Source: Urechis unicinctus
Lineage: Eukaryota; Annelida; Polychaeta; Xenopneusta; Urechidae
Assembly: GCA_034190875.2 (NCBI GenBank)
Contig: CM067353.1
Location: 32,119,199-32,183,198 of the forward strand
Direction of reading: 5' to 3'
Length of the DNA stretch: 64,000 bases
Part shown: piece by piece, positions 35,174-50,300 of the stretch
How positions within the stretch are numbered: position 1 is the stretch's first letter
How the letters are laid out: each line of letters opens with the position of its first letter
Made by a program: the position numbers and the translations under genes
Notes under the pieces: generated by a model
The model's input: the letters and a program-made list of their open reading frames with translations, nothing else
Told to the model about the DNA's origin: nothing
Databases searched by the model: none

Positions 35174-37043
35174 GTAGACATGCATCTCGTCTTTGTGTTC
35201 AATGAATGTAATTTATCGTGGAGAAATCCATGGTAAATACACTGAATGATTAATTCGAGAAGTCGTACATATTCAAAATGATTGAGCACACATCTGGCAA
35301 GAGGTCCTAATCAATGCAATTAACAGGAAATGAGTACAGATCACCGCTGCTCAGCATGACATCTAATGCGGACAGAATACGTAGTAGATATGGGGAAGAC
35401 GAGCACTGATCAACGTGCAGTGATTCTTTTACAAATCCCTGCACGTAGGTTTGCTCTGTCCACTAGGCATGACCGTGAGAGCTCATGGATGACCGCCTCA
35501 TGATGATATCTAATAGCTTCTGTTTGCTCGTAATTGATTGGCAATAAAACGCTCTCACAGGAGATAAATTACATGGTGTCTTTACGAGGCATCTCTTGTG
35601 AACTGCTGCTACTGACGCTCGTGCTGACGCCCGTGCTGGTGCTGCTGCTACTGACGCTCGTGCTGACGACCGTGCTGGTGCTGCTGCTACTGACGCTCGT
35701 GCTGATGCAGCTGCTGGTGCAGACCTGAAATGTCACCATATTGCCTGGTGTATGTGGCTAATAGAAATATGAAGTTATTTAACCCAAGGACGCTCTTTTA
35801 CGCGTCAACCTGCACACAAAACTGAACCTCCATGACATTAACCTGCTATACGTGCGGATAGTTAAGCGTGGGCGTTCAGGGCCTTACAAATGCTCCGGGC
35901 ATTGAGCAATTTAGTTGGGCTGTTTGTCAGGGCATATTGGAGTCGGCAATGAGTTGGACTTACCAAACTATCAAGGTAAACCGCATTCATATTTCTATTT
36001 TCGGGCAATACTGGTTTACCTGCAGTACAATCACCTTATGTCACCCGCAAATCAATGAAGATATATTGCATGGCTATAATGGCTTCATGTCGACGCGTTC
36101 CGTTTATGTATGGACCACACAAAGCTGGGGATATTGGATGTGAGCACATTATTATGCGCATCAATTGAGCATTATCCATTACTATTTTTGCTGTTGAGGT
36201 GAGGGGCTCAATGTGACCATGCCAATACCAGAAACTTGGGGCAAAAATAGCGTGGGCGGGTGGGCATTGTTACTTAAGCGTTTCTCTGTTGCCCTACCAC
36301 ACGCAGTTCCCTTTCGCATTACTGGGCGAACAACAAAGCGAGCAAACTTATTGAAACCATCGATAACAATGTGCATTTCTATCTATGTGATGTGAGCGTG
36401 TTTATGCCTTAGATTATTAACGAAACAAGGGTAACACAATGAACAGATCACATAACTGTCGGTTGTGAATGATAGTCGTTCTCGGATCGGATCGGAGATA
36501 TTAAACGTGGCAGGATTATTCATCATCTACAAATAAAATGCAACCTTTACTCATCCGTAATGCCAAATGCAAACTGGCCTATGGCACCTCATTCATTCTC
36601 CAGGTGACCCGTAACGCTTGGTTAAAGTTGTAAAAATGTATCGCATGCAATCAAAGCCATGCTATCGATGGTAGCAAGTTAGACAAAGTGAAAGTGTGGT
36701 TTGACTTTAAGCTCATTCCGAGAGAAAATCTCGCTTAGAATCACACACGATCTGTATAACCGAACCTTTGATTTTATGTTGTGCAGCTGACCAAACGTAG
36801 CATTTGCGATAAGAGAAGTGGGCTGATTGTTCAATTAGCAGGCAACCGTAGATGTCGGACAGCATATTATGTGGAATATTCGTGTGAATTCGACACAGCA
36901 GCTGGGATTCTTGCATGGCGCCATCTTGCAAAGGAAGACAATCAGATAGCAATCGACTAGAGTCACGTTTTTATCATCTGCATACTCACTTATGCGCAAT
37001 GTCCTCCTGTCCTGGGTAACATTCTTCTATGGTATGTTTTGAT
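35174..37043 (+). repeat. Diverged duplicate of 52.1-54.5 kb
   Basis: Blocks at 35260-35400 (GTACATATTCAAAATGATT), 35525-35570 (TTGGCAATAAAACGCTCTCA), 35820-35910 (GGGCGTTCAGGGCCTT), 36020-36130 and 36700-36960 match 52160-52300, 52405-52450, 53430-53525, 53690-53760 and 54165-54420 in the same order. A 39-bp repeat lies inside. No gene is recognised. Confidence 0.75.
35602..35724 (+). repeat. 39-bp tandem repeat, 3 units
   Basis: The motif TACTGACGCTCGTGCTGA starts at 35610, 35649 and 35688. Units are nearly identical, which points to a recent expansion. The period is a multiple of three, so one frame repeats LLLTLVLTPVLV; I do not judge it coding. Confidence 0.92.
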
Positions 37044-40000
37044 GATTCAACAACAATCAGAGCTGTATTAGGAGGCAATATGAGAGTGACAAATGATTAA
37101 ACTAGCTAGATAATACTGGCTCCGTGTTCCTTGATGAAGGTTGTAGCAATATGACATGGCCTCATTGTCAATAACCGAATACTGACCCTGGCTCTGAAAA
37201 TATAAATATTCTTGATGTTGGCTGAGTAAAATGATGTCACTGATTCGATATTGCAGTCAATATGGGATTCTGCAGCCTTAGACTGCTGCTCTCAATTCAT
37301 TTGTTAGGCGATGGGAGACCGTTCCATTTACTTAGGATGCCAAACCTAACAGAGATGTAAATGAATTGGGTCGACGAAACGGCAATACAGTCAAGTTTAA
37401 CTGTCAGGATAAGCAGCCAGGATATTGATAAACGAGCTTGGTTGCTCAATGTAGGCAATAAAATGATCCAACGGTGTCTATTGTTCTCAAAGTCATCTTC
37501 ACAATAGCCAGTTAGCCTTGACATAAATGTTGGCTAAATGAAAAGGCAGTCATTAAATCCTACAGTTTGAATCAACGAGGTAATCATGTTGATATGTGTT
37601 GATAAATATTCCACAAATTCATTTGTATTGCCTCTCCGTGTTCAGCGCATTAAAACCAGTAAATACCAAGACCAACGGAAATAACGGGATTATCGAAGCA
37701 CCAGGTGGGTCGATGTAGTAACGCGTCAGTAGTTTGCTAATCTTGCAAGGATTTACGAACATTAAAAACATAACTGTATTGGCAACAGAAAAACAACAAG
37801 TTACAAAGAAAATAACACGGCGGAGGTTCTCGTGAGTTTTTTCTAAGCTCTCCATCCCTTGATCATTCCTTTTAAGTCTGGAAGTCAACAAACATACGTA
37901 TTGCGCTGTGCCTCAACGTTTGTCTTGTCATACCATTGCGTATTAGAATTTGAGTTATCGTCCTAAGCTGATTGCATATGACACACGAGTGTGCAGAAAA
38001 TTAATGCCTTTATTTGGAGTTATGTCCTTCATCCCCATGGACATTTGTTGAGCAGCTTTGTAATGTTCTGGGAAACATTATGAGGAATTCAAGTAAATCG
38101 GCGGGAATTTAGCATATGTGCACTCTCTATATTCATAGACAACTACTTGATAATGCATTTGGCACATATTTTGAACCTATAGGCGGAGAAAAGGTGTCCT
38201 GCATTAACGTAACCATTTCGCATACAGCAGCCACGCTTTATGCCTTTCATTACGATGCAAATACCTTGCCCCGTCAGCACGACATGCACAAAGTATTAGT
38301 AAAAACATGAAGTGGGCATAACGATAATTGTTCAATGAAAACCAGGGCAATGTGTGCTGTCGTTATGTCGTGGCTTATCTTTAGCTAATATTAATATCAG
38401 CAGCTTATAATTTTCTCCTTTTCATCTTCCTACTTGTTCAACCCGTTCTCTTTCTCAATCCGTACTTGCTTATCCACATTGGTAATCTTTGTCACTTCTG
38501 GCGTGCAACAACTGCTCTGCACAAGGCATATATGTGTGCTGCAATGGGTATGATATGGAACGCGCAAAGATGATATAACCGGATTGCACGATAGTAATTG
38601 CTTGGCAAAAAAACCCAGCATGAGCTTGATTGCCGCAGCTGTATATACTGATTGCAGTAGTACGCAACATATAAGACTGTCCCCAAGTCATTAATGCTGC
38701 AGATTTGATTAACAACTGTATTGCCTTAAACGGTGGCACTTAAACCATGCAGACTCATGTCCACTGATGAATACAATCTCGTTCAAATCTGAAACTAGTT
38801 GCATCTCGGAATCTATTTATATTTCCACGTGTACAAGATATACATTTTGATTTATGGCTTTGTTTATACCTTTATATTTGTCAATTTATATTATATTGGT
38901 CAGTTGGATAGTATAAATTTAGGATGGTCGCAATTTATTGGAACAATCACACATTTCATTCATACAAGGTAACTGCATCGATAAAAGTGCGCACAAATGA
39001 CGACCATATCCCACAATGAAGGCAACATGAATCAAATAGTGTCAAACGTCTAGCTCAGGCTAAATATTGTGAACCATAATATTGACAACACCTCATCAAT
39101 GGTTTTTTCTTCTGTGCGATAAATATTACGACCTGGCACACAAGTTCTCGATAATATTATTTTGAGTTTTAAATGAATTTGTATGAATTACTCATGTGTG
39201 AAAAGTAAGTTAAACTAGTATCACCAGTGTATGTTTGCGGTTCGTTGGTAGAGTATTGTGAATACGGAAGGATTATTTTTGTGATTCTGTTGAAGAAAAG
39301 CCACAAAATTAACCCTGATGCATTTGATTTGCGTAACAACGTCGATACCAGTCATACATTGTACACTGCTTTGTTATCAATCTGTTCACTGTAAACTGCC
39401 ATGCAGCGTATGCGTACATTTGGCTTGATGAAAGGAAGCAATGGCATCGAAAATTGTCAGGTATAGGATATATCTATGTTACTGGCTTATTAATTGGTTG
39501 GATATATTCATCAATGTTTTCCTTGTGGCTTGCACTCGAGAAATAGTTTGACCAAACTTTTCGTCAACATTAAAGCCATTTATGATCATGCTATGAGCAC
39601 GCCTAAGGTGGACGTATCATAGTACGAGATGGGTCTGCTGTCGCTCATTGTTTGATGGCATTGTGGCACAATCCACCTGTAAAAGGCGATTATCAAGTTG
39701 ACACATCATATCTACATTTGTTTATATTCACTACTTTATCTGGTTATTCTCCACAGATGCCAACTAAATTGTTTGCTTTCTTCGGTTACTATGTCAATGC
39801 ACTTAGATCACGTAGTCTTATTTGACGCGCAGGCTTGTAATATACAAACCAAACGAGAAGCCTTAGATGGATATAAGATTCGGTGGCATCGGAGCACACC
39901 AAGTAGGTGTACACCTAACTGCATGTATCCCTCAAGCATATCTACACATGTGCTGCGGTATATAAGCAATAATGTAATCACCCAACATCAGTTCAGCCAT

Positions 40001-43000
40001 TCAATAATATGCATTATCTGGACTAGGGCAAGCGAAAGTGTTATTCCACCAACACGTTAACGGGCTTCTGATAGGAAACAGGATATATGATCAGTGGGTG
40101 TGACCGGTAGCGGTTGTCAGACTGTAAAGTGCATTTATGCATGGTGGTTGCGGTTGGTAGGGGTACTAAATTACACCTAGTCGAGGAAATGATAGCAACC
40201 GCTGCCACCAAGCTAATGTCATGATCACGCCTGCCACGCTTTAGGCGACAATACTTTATGGTGAACGGAAATTTACCCCATTATGAACGAGCAGCAAATA
40301 AACAGCAATCACAGGCGGGCAGAGGAAACCATTCTTCTTTATGCCTCCTTGGAGGGCCAGCACGACCGGAAATCAATGACCCGCAATGTGCTACTCCCAT
40401 TACCACAGTCATCACTCACTCACAGAGCAGCCTTGTGAATGTCACCAATTTCCACGCTGGCAGCACCACTGCAAGCCCACGTTACTTGTGATAATGGGAC
40501 ATGACGAATACCAGAGGGATGTTAGAAAAATAAGAGAAAATACACCGCATGTTGACAGAGTAACATCTAAACAACCGAGGTACGCCATTAGCCAGCTTTA
40601 CACACAATGTAAAAGCCACCATCCGATTGATACAGGGCCATGAAGTTATGCATTCAGGGCTTCAGGCGAATCACATATTTAAGAACACTGCTAGTGCTAA
40701 CGCGCTACAAGGGCCAAACGTAATGACGTTATGTGTGTAGTGTTTCGTCTGGCGGTTACAATCGCTACAGCAGACGTTGGTAAGAGGATGAGTTGGTGAT
40801 TCTGACATAAATGCCAATGTGTCATTTTTGCACATCCAAACAGCAAACATATGAACCCTGTCCTCTCAAATATGTCACCCCATAAAATAGCAAATTTGAC
40901 AGAGCGTTTAATGCAGTTGACATATTGTTTGTGTGATCTCCCCGTCTTCAAGAAGAAAGAGTAGTAAAAAGGAAGACGAAGAAGATACGTTAGTGATCCA
41001 GAAGAAACTATCAAGAGCAGCTGCTGCCTGACGACCACGCCTCTCGTCGTACCTCACGCCACTGATCCCGTCACTAACGACCTCCCGGCCTCACATACGC
41101 TACCCTCAGGCCTAGCCGCCATTGTATTCCGGAATAGGTCACTTAATGCTTTGGCTTCATCTAACCCTATCCATAAATCGCCTAGTCTACAAGGAATGTG
41201 CTGAAGGGCACTGCGAATGCTTTGTACATCGATTATTTTCTACCGGAGTGTCCCTTCAGGTGACTGCAAGTAGAAGCCACTAGTAAGCGGCACTATGGCA
41301 GCTGCTAATGAATTGGTCCTGCAGGAAAGCTGTAATATGATTCTCGCTATCAGAGTCCATTGCCTTCTGTATAGCGCAGGGCAAAGTCGCTCTGAACAGG
41401 CAACGAAAGAGCAAAAAAGACTCGAACATCGTTCTTTAACCTGACTAATTTAGTGCCGCTCCCGTGACCGTTAAGGTATTGATTGGTCGATATTGATCAG
41501 CTGGTTAGTTCTTTGTCTAGATCAATACTATGTTTTATAATTGTTTTCACCAGTCTATTGCAGTTATTGTTACGTCAACAGCAGTTGTTTGATGTAGCTT
41601 ATCTGTCTGGTATTCAGCATTTTATCAGTAAAATTGCTCGTGACGTTCTTATTCATGTATTTTCCCTACACAGAGTTTTAATATGCGATCCTCAACACTG
41701 CACAATCTATTCTTTGCAATTTAGCGCATCCGTTTCAGTTAGCATCCGACTGGCGCTAGTAGATGCCACCGCACCCTAGGTTTTTTTTTGGTTTAACACA
41801 AAAGCAATGCACACACAATGTATGTTGTAGTTGGAAAGCAAATATTAACCATTATTCATCAACGTCGATTACCTTTGTTAATATAGCACCCATTACCTCT
41901 GTTTGAATATTCCCAAAATAACGATTGTGATTAACTTATGCTTTCGGAAATGATCGCGCACACAGTACAACAATGCCCAGGCCACAATTCAGCCAGGTCC
42001 ATGCAGCCTAAAGCAGTTACTGGCGGGCAAGCATGGCAGTCCCCTGACACGAAGGCAGTACGAGTGTTGGCAATAAATGATACAGGAAATAGAAATCGGC
42101 AATTTCAAATAAAGTACGGAATGACATTTATCAATTATTCGAATGCTCCTTCATTCGTCATACAAGGTCAAGCTGACAGAAAGACATCTAATGTATAAAT
42201 GATTAACATTGGCCTCTATTGCGATGCTTAGTTTCTTCCACCTGCGTTTCCTCACACGCAACATGAACCAAACAGTGCGGTATCATCATTGTTTGCTTAT
42301 CTTAGAAGAGTCCTTAGAGATAACAACATATTGATATGAACGAATACAGAAGGAGAAAAAAAGTGCTTCATCCAACCAATTTATGTATGAGAAGAACTAA
42401 TGGTCCAACATAGTCTGGCGGACATGCGCTGGGATCGCACTAAACTGTTCGTATAATGCAAACACATCCCTGTGGAATATAGCTGTAGTTAATGCATAAT
42501 GCATGAAGTATATAACGTTTTACTGTAATTCACCATTTTGATTGCATTGGCTGACAATGTATGCACACTGGCCGTTAACATTTTGAATATATCTGTAGCA
42601 TCGGCATGACAGGCTGTATTTCCATGGAAATGTATCACTGAAGAACAAATATCGATCTCAACTACTTTCGTGATAGAATTGTGTGTGCAGATGTCTTCTT
42701 GTATGGACCGTTGGTTGAAGCCCCCTGCATACAATTGCTGGTTTGTTATCGAACACACATGTGCAATAAACATCGCCAGTGGTTCCGAATGAAGAATCCA
42801 TGTTGTCATTGTAGGGATTATGATCAGATATTTCCATTCGGCGCTTCATTGAGATGGTTTGTGATCAGTGATTGCAAAAACAGCCTTGTGCTATAACTCC
42901 CGTGCGATTTCGTATATGCCGACTTGATTCTGCTAAAGTAATCACTGTTTAATAAGGTTATCTAAGCTCTCTGTGCAACAGTACTATAGGATACCGGAAA

Positions 43001-43598
43001 TATAAACTGGGATGCAAATAATATTTTGCATCCCAGTGTCTTTCAGACATACCTCATGCTTTAGCCTTCCCACTTGTTTTGTTTTTTGACCTGTAGCAAT
43101 ATTTGAAAGTCAAAGAGCACTGCTTCGGGTATCAATCAAATTTGCATGGAGACACTCGTCCCTGGCTGCATATTAGTAGAGAGAGATCATTATTACGCAT
43201 GATAGTTTGCCATCTAAGAGGACCTGGGTTGTAGCATTTGGAGCAGCCAATTGATAGTCAACTATCATTCGGTTTGCACAACTATAATGGCATTTGCATG
43301 ACATGGGTATTTTGGCTCTGTTGCTCAACAATTACCCGTGTCTTATATCTACGTGGCTTATCTTCATTAATAACGCTGCCAGGCGTGTTGTTTCATTGTT
43401 AATCTACAATTATATACTCCCATTTGTAGTTCAGCCATGTTTCAGATCTAACATAACATCATTTATGTCAATGATTTGAATATACAAAAATCACACATTC
43501 GCTACATGCATTGAAGAGCAATGTCCTTCATAGTCGGCTGGAGGCCATCACTATGGCTAGTTGTTTGCAGCTATGTATTAGGCATTCAAGTGAGTTCC
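37044..43598 (+). repeat. Copy A of the 7.3-kb tandem duplication
   Basis: Aligns end to end with copy B at an offset growing from about 7.29 to 7.38 kb, with only scattered substitutions and a few indels. Short frames shared by both copies (for example 106 residues at 42489-42809, 98 at 41483-41779, 113 at 40697-41038) differ in length between copies or contain amino-acid changes without pattern, so I do not call genes. Copy A retains about 77 bases near 37115-37190 that B lacks. Confidence 0.93.
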
Positions 43599-44338
43599 TT
43601 ATGGTGAGTTCCATTCTTCTATGGTGTGTTTTGACGAAACGATATAATGAAATAGCGCCTTACCAGGGGGACTCTGCTTTTTACCTCTAACAGAATATTT
43701 TTTATTTGAACCAGAAATACTGTATAGGAATATGTATGTACTTGATGATGCTGCAAGCAAATTATTATTATTATAATCATAATTGACATACAAATAGAGT
43801 ATATGAGAAATGTGCAGTGACATGTGGGATTTTGAAAATGCTGCCCCGGCATATTCTTGTTTGCGATGCTCGTATTAGATGCGCCAATAAATTGTATGTG
43901 CCTTGTTCAATGTTTCAAGTGTGCCTGCAGTATGTCTATCTCTCAAGTGAGTATTCAATAATTATATAATCCCAGTCTTCTACTATTTATCCAACCATAC
44001 TTGTCTTTTATCTAACATGCTTAGCCAACGTCGAATTTGACGCTCACGGTTGCAATAAACGTGAAACTACACTGAAAGTCACGTGAATACTTGCAATTCA
44101 TCGTGCTGAAAATCGGGAAATGACCGAATACCGTCTTTTGAAAGCTAATTTTTGACGCTTGCACATTGCCTTCAGTATTTATATCCGATGTAACCATCGT
44201 ATGCCTGAACACTATCTCAACCTTGGACGCTATACCAAAAACACAAAGTGACTCCTGCTAGCGCAAGATATGTTCAGTGCCACGTTTGCTCAGCTGATGA
44301 ATGAATGGGTATTTTAAACGTTTGCTACGAATGCTCTT
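43599..44338 (+). other. Spacer between copies A and B
   Basis: About 740 bases. The block at 43655-43730 (CTTACCAGGGGGACTCTGCT) relates to 54515-54590, and the block at 44255-44338 (GATATGTTCAGTGCCACG, GCTCAGCTGATGAATGAATG) matches 55590-55670 just before copy C. So the spacer is the tail of a larger ancestral unit. No gene. Confidence 0.65.
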
Positions 44339-47300
44339 GATTCAACAACAATCAGAGCTGGATTAGGAGGCAATATGAGAGTGATAAATGATTTAACTAG
44401 CTAGATAATACTGGCCCTGGCTCTGAAAATATAAATATTCTTGATGTTGGCTGAGTAAAATGATGTCACTGATTCGATATTGCAGTCAATATGAGATTCT
44501 GCAGCCTTAGACTGCTGCTCTCAATTCATTTGTTAGGCGATGGGAGACCGTTCCATTTACTTAGGATGACAAACCTAACAGAGATGTAAATGAATTGGGT
44601 CGACGAAACGGTAATACAGTCAAGTGTAACTGTCAGGATAAGCAGCCAGGATATTGATAAACTAGCTTGGTTGCTCAATGTAGGCAATAAAATGATCCAA
44701 CGGTGTCTATTGTTCTCAAAGTCATCTTCACAATAGCCAGTTAGCCTTGGCCTAAATGTTGGCTAAATGAAAAGGCAGTCATTAAATCCTACAGTTTGAG
44801 ACAACGAGGTTATCATGTTGATATGTGTTGATAAATATTCCACAAATTCATGTGTATTGCCTCTCCGTGTTCAGCGCATTAAAACCAGTAAATACCAAGA
44901 CCAACGGAAATAGCGGGATAATCAAACCACCAGGTTGGTCGATGTAGTAACGCGTCAGTAGTTTGCTAATCTTGCGAGGATTTACGAACATTAAAAACAT
45001 AACTGTATTGGCAACAGAAAAACAAGTTACAAAGAAAATAACACGGCGGAGATCCTCGTGAGTTTTTTCTAAGCTCTCCATCCCTTGATCATTCCTTTAA
45101 AGTCTGGACGTCAACAAACAAACGTATTGCGCTGTGCCTCAACGTTTGTCTTGTCATACCATTGCGTATTAGAATTTGAGGTATCATCCTAAGCTGATTA
45201 CATATGACACACGAGTGTGCAGAAAATTAATGCCTTTATTTGGAGTTATGTCCTTCATCCCCATGGACATTTGTTGAGCAGCTTTGTAATGTTCTGGAAA
45301 ACATTATGAGGAATTCAAGTAAATCGGCGGGAATTTAGCATATGTGCACTCTGTATATTCATAGACAACTACTTGATAATGCATTAGGCACATATTTTGA
45401 ACCTATAGGCGGAGAAAGGTGTCCTGCATTAGCGTAACCATTTCGCATACAGCAGCCACGCTTTATGCCTTTCATTACGATGCAAATACCTTTCCCCGTC
45501 AGCACGACATGCACAAAGTATTAGTAAAAATATGAAGTGGGCATAACGATAACTGTTCAATGAAAACCAGGGCAATTTATAAGCCTTGCATGATATTGTT
45601 GGTCATGTGTGCTGTCGTTATGTCGTGGCTTATCTTTAGCTAATATTAATGTCAGCAGCTTATAATTTTCTCCTTTTCATCTTCCTACTTGTTCAACCCG
45701 TTCTCTTTCGTAATCCGTACTTGCTTATCCACATTGGTTATCTTTGTCACTTCTGGCGTGCAACAACTGTTCTGCACAAGGCATATATGTGTGCTGCAAT
45801 GGGTATGATATGGAACGCGCAAAGATGATATAATCTGGTTGCACGATAGTAATTGCTTGGCAAAAAAACCCAGCATGAGCATGATTGCTGCAGTTGTAGA
45901 TACTGATGCTACTGGTTGCAGTAGCACGCAACATATAAGAAAGTGTTGTGGCCTCGGCCTTACTGTCCCCAAGTCATTAATGCTGCAGATTTGATTAACA
46001 ACTGTATTGCCTTGCCCGGTGGCACTTAAACCATGCAGACTCATGTCCACTGATGAATACAATCTCGTTCAAATCTGAAACTAGTTGCATCTCGGCATCT
46101 ATTTATATTTCCACGTGTACAAGATATACATTTTGATTTATGGCTTTGTTTATACCTTTATATTTGTCAATTTATATTATATTGGCCAGTTGGATAGTAT
46201 AAATTTAGGATGGTCGCAATTTATTGAAACAATCACACATTTCATTCATACAAGGTAACTGCATCAATAAAAGTTCGCATAAATGACGACCATATCCCAC
46301 AATGAAGGCAACATGGATCAAATAGAGTCAAACGTCTAGCTCAGGCTAAATATTGTGAACCATAATATTGACAACACCTCATCAATGTTTGTTTCTTCTG
46401 TGCGATAAATATTACGACCTGGCACACAAGTTCTCGATAATATTATTTTGAGTTTTAAATGAATTTGTATGAATTACTCATGTGTGAAAAGTAAGTTGAC
46501 GCAACTCATTAGACTAGTATCACCAGTGTATGTTTGCGGTTCGTTGGTAGAGTATTGTGAATACGGAAGGATTATTTTTGTGATTCTATTGAAGAAAAGC
46601 CAAAACATTAACCCTGATGCATTCGATTTGCGTAAGAACGTCGATACCATTCATACATTGTACACTGCTTTGTTATCAATCTGTTCACTGTAAACTGCCA
46701 TGCAGCGTATGCGTACATTTGGCTTGATGAAAGGAAGCAATGGCATCGAAAATTGTCAGGTATAGGATATATCTATGTTACTGGCTTATTAATTGGTTGG
46801 ATATATTCATCAATGTTTTCCTTGTGGCTTGCACTCGAGAAATAGTTTGACCAAACTTTTCGTCAACATTAAAGCCATTTATGATCATGCTATGAGCGCG
46901 CCTAAGGTGGACGTATCATAGTACGAGATGGGTCTGCTGTCGCTCATTGTTTGATGGCATTGTGGCACAATCCACCTGTAAAAGGCGATTATCAAGTTGA
47001 CACATCATATCTACATTTGTTTATGTTCACTACTTTATCTGGTTATTCTCCACAGATGCCAACTAAATTGTTTGCTTTCTTCGGTTACCGTGGCAATGCA
47101 CTTAGATCACGTAGTCTTATTTGACGCGCAGGCTTGTAATATACAAACCAAACGAGAAGCCTTGGATGGATATAAGATTCGGTGGCATCGGAGCACACCA
47201 AGTAGGTGTACACCTAACTGCATGTATCCCTCAAGTATATCTACACATGAGCTGCGGTATATAAGCAATAATGTAATCACCCAACATCAGTTCGACCATT

Positions 47301-50300
47301 CAATAATATGCATTATCTGGACTAGGGCAAGCGAAAGTGTTATTCCACCAACACGTTAACGGGCTTCTGATAGGAAACAGGATATATAATCAATAAGCTT
47401 CGGGCTTGACAGCTTGTTATTAATTCAATGCAAAAGATGCTGACAATCACGATTAAAACGTATTTCAGTAGGACGAGTGGGTGTGACCGGTAGCGGTTGT
47501 CAGACTGTAAAGTGCATTTATGCATGGTGGTTGCGGTTGGTAGGGGTACTAAATTACACCTAGTCGAGGAAATGATAGCAACCGCTGCCACCAACCTAAT
47601 GTCATGATCACGCCTGCCACGCTTTAGGCGACAATACTTTATGGTGAACGGAAATTTACCCCATTATGAACGAGCAGCAAATAAACAGCAATCACAGGCG
47701 GGCAGAGGAAATCATTCTTCTTTATGCCTCCTTGGAGGGCCAGCACGACCGGAAATCAATGACCCGCAATGTGCTACTCCCATTACCACAGTCATCACTC
47801 ACTCACATAGCAGCCTTGTGAATGTCACCAATTTCCACGCTGGCAGCACCACTGCCCACGTTACTTGTGATAATGGGACATGACCAATACCAGAGGGATG
47901 TTAGAAAAATAAAAGACAACACACCGCATGTTGACAAAGTGACAGCTATACAACCGAGGTAAGCCATTAGCCAGCTTTACACACAATGTAAAAGCCACCA
48001 TCCGATTGATACAGGGCCATGAAGTTATGCATTCAGGGCTTCAGGCGAATCACATATTTAAGAACACTGCTAGTGCTAACGCGCTACAAGGGCCAAACAT
48101 AATGACGTTATGTGTGTAGTGTTTCGTCTGGCGGTTACAATCGCTACAGCAGACGTTGGTAAGAGGATGAGTTGGTGATTCTGACATTAATGCCAATGTG
48201 TCATTTTTGCACATCCAAACAGCAAACATATGAACCGTGTCCTCTCAAATATGTCACCCCATAAAATTGCACATTTGACAGAGCGCTTAATGCAGTTGAC
48301 ATATTGTTTGTGTGATCTGCCCGTCTTCAAGAAGAAAGAGTAGAAAAAAGGAAGACGAAGAAGATACGTTAGTGATCCAGACGAAACTATCAAGAGCAAC
48401 TGCTGCCTGACGACCACGCCTCTCGTCGTACCTCACGCCACTGATCCCGTCACTAACGACCTCCCGGCCTCACATACGCTACCCTCAGGCCTAGCCGCCA
48501 TTGTATTCCGGAATAGGTCACTTAATGCTTTGGCTTCATCTAACCCTATCCATAAATCGCCCAGTCTACAAGGAATGTGCTGAAGGGCATTGCGAATGCT
48601 TTGTACATCGATTATTTTCTACCGGAGTGTCCCTTCAGGCGACTGCAAGTAGAAGCCACTAGTAAGCGGCACTATGGCAGCTGCTAATGAATTGGTCCTG
48701 CAGGAAAGCTGTAAAATGATTCTCGCTATCAGAGTCCATGGCCTTCTGTATAGCGCAGGGCAAAGTCGCTCTGGATAGGCAACGAAAGAGCAAAAAAGAC
48801 TCGAACATCGTTCTTTAACCTGACTAATTTAGTGCCGCTCCCGTGACCGTTAAGGTATTGATTGGTCGATATTGATCAGCTGGTTAGTTCTTTGTCTCGA
48901 TCAATACTACGTTTTATAATTGTTTTCACCAGTCTATTGCAGTTATTGTTACGTCAACAGCAGTTGTTTGATGTAGCTTATCTGTCTGGTATTCAGCATT
49001 TTATCAGCAAAATTGCTCGTGACGTTCTTATTCATGCATTTTCCTTACACAGAGTTTTAATATGTGATCCTCAACACTGCACAATCTATTCTTTGCAATT
49101 TAGCGCATCCGATTCAGTTAGCATCCGACTGGCGCTAGTAGATGCCACCGCACCCTAGGTTTTTTTTTGGTTTAACACAAAAGCAATGCACACACAATGT
49201 ATGTTGTAGTAGGAAAGCGAATATTAACCATTATTCATTAACGTCGATTACCTTTGTTAATATAGCACCCATTACCTCTGTTTGAATATTCCCAAAATAA
49301 CGATTGAGATTAACTTATGCTTTTGGAGATGATCGCGCACACAGTACAACAGTGCCCAGGCCACAATTCAGCCAGGTCCATGCAGCCTAAAGCAGTTGCT
49401 TGCGGGCAAGCATGGCAGTCCCCTGACACGAAGGCAGTACGAGTGTTGGCAATAAATGATACAGGAAATAGAAATCTGCAATTTCAAATAAAGTACGGAA
49501 TGACATTTATCAATTGTTCGAATCCTCCTTCATTCGTCATACAAGGTCAAGCTGACAGAAAGACATCTAATGTATAAATGATTAACATTGGCCTCTATTG
49601 CGATGCTTAGTTTCTTGCACCTGCGTTTCCTCACACGTAACATGAACCAAACAGTGCGGCATCATCATTGTTTGCTTATCTTAGAAGAGTCTGTAGAGAT
49701 AACAACATAATGATATGAACGAATACAGATGGAGAAAAAAAGTGCTTCATCCAACCAATTTATGTATGAGAAGAACTAATGGTCCAACATAGTCTGGCGG
49801 ACATGCGCTGGGATCGTACTAAACTGTTCGTATAATGCAAACACATCCCTGTGGAATATAGCTGTAGTTAATGCATAATGCATGAAGTATATAACGTTTT
49901 ACTGTAATTCACCATTTTGATTGCATCGGCTGACAATGTATGCACACTGGCCGTAAACATTTTGAATATATCTGTAGCATCGGCATGAAAGGCTGTATTT
50001 CCATGGAAATGTATCACTGAAGAACAAATATCGATCTCAACTACTTTCGTGATAGAATTGTGTGTGCAGATGTCTTCTTGTATGGACCGTTGGTTGAAGC
50101 CCCCTGCATACAATTGCTGGTTTGTTATCGAACACACTTGTGCAATAAACGTCGCCAGTGGTTCCGAATGAAGAATCCATGTTGTCATTGTAGGGATTAT
50201 GATCAGATATTTCCATTCGGCGCTTCATTGAGATGGTTTGTGATCAGCGATTGCAAAAACAGCCTTGTGCTAAAACTCCCGTGCGATTTCGTATATGCCG

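Noticed and set aside
35021-35289. Glu/Arg-rich 106-residue protein
   Set aside because: It is a translation of the TCC/TTC microsatellite.
40697-41038. 113-residue frame in copy A
   Set aside because: Its counterpart in copy B is much shorter, and no motif is seen.
42489-42809. 106-residue frame present in copies A and B (also 49868-50188)
   Set aside because: Both copies come from a recent duplication, so sharing the frame says little; no domain and no older copy keeps it.
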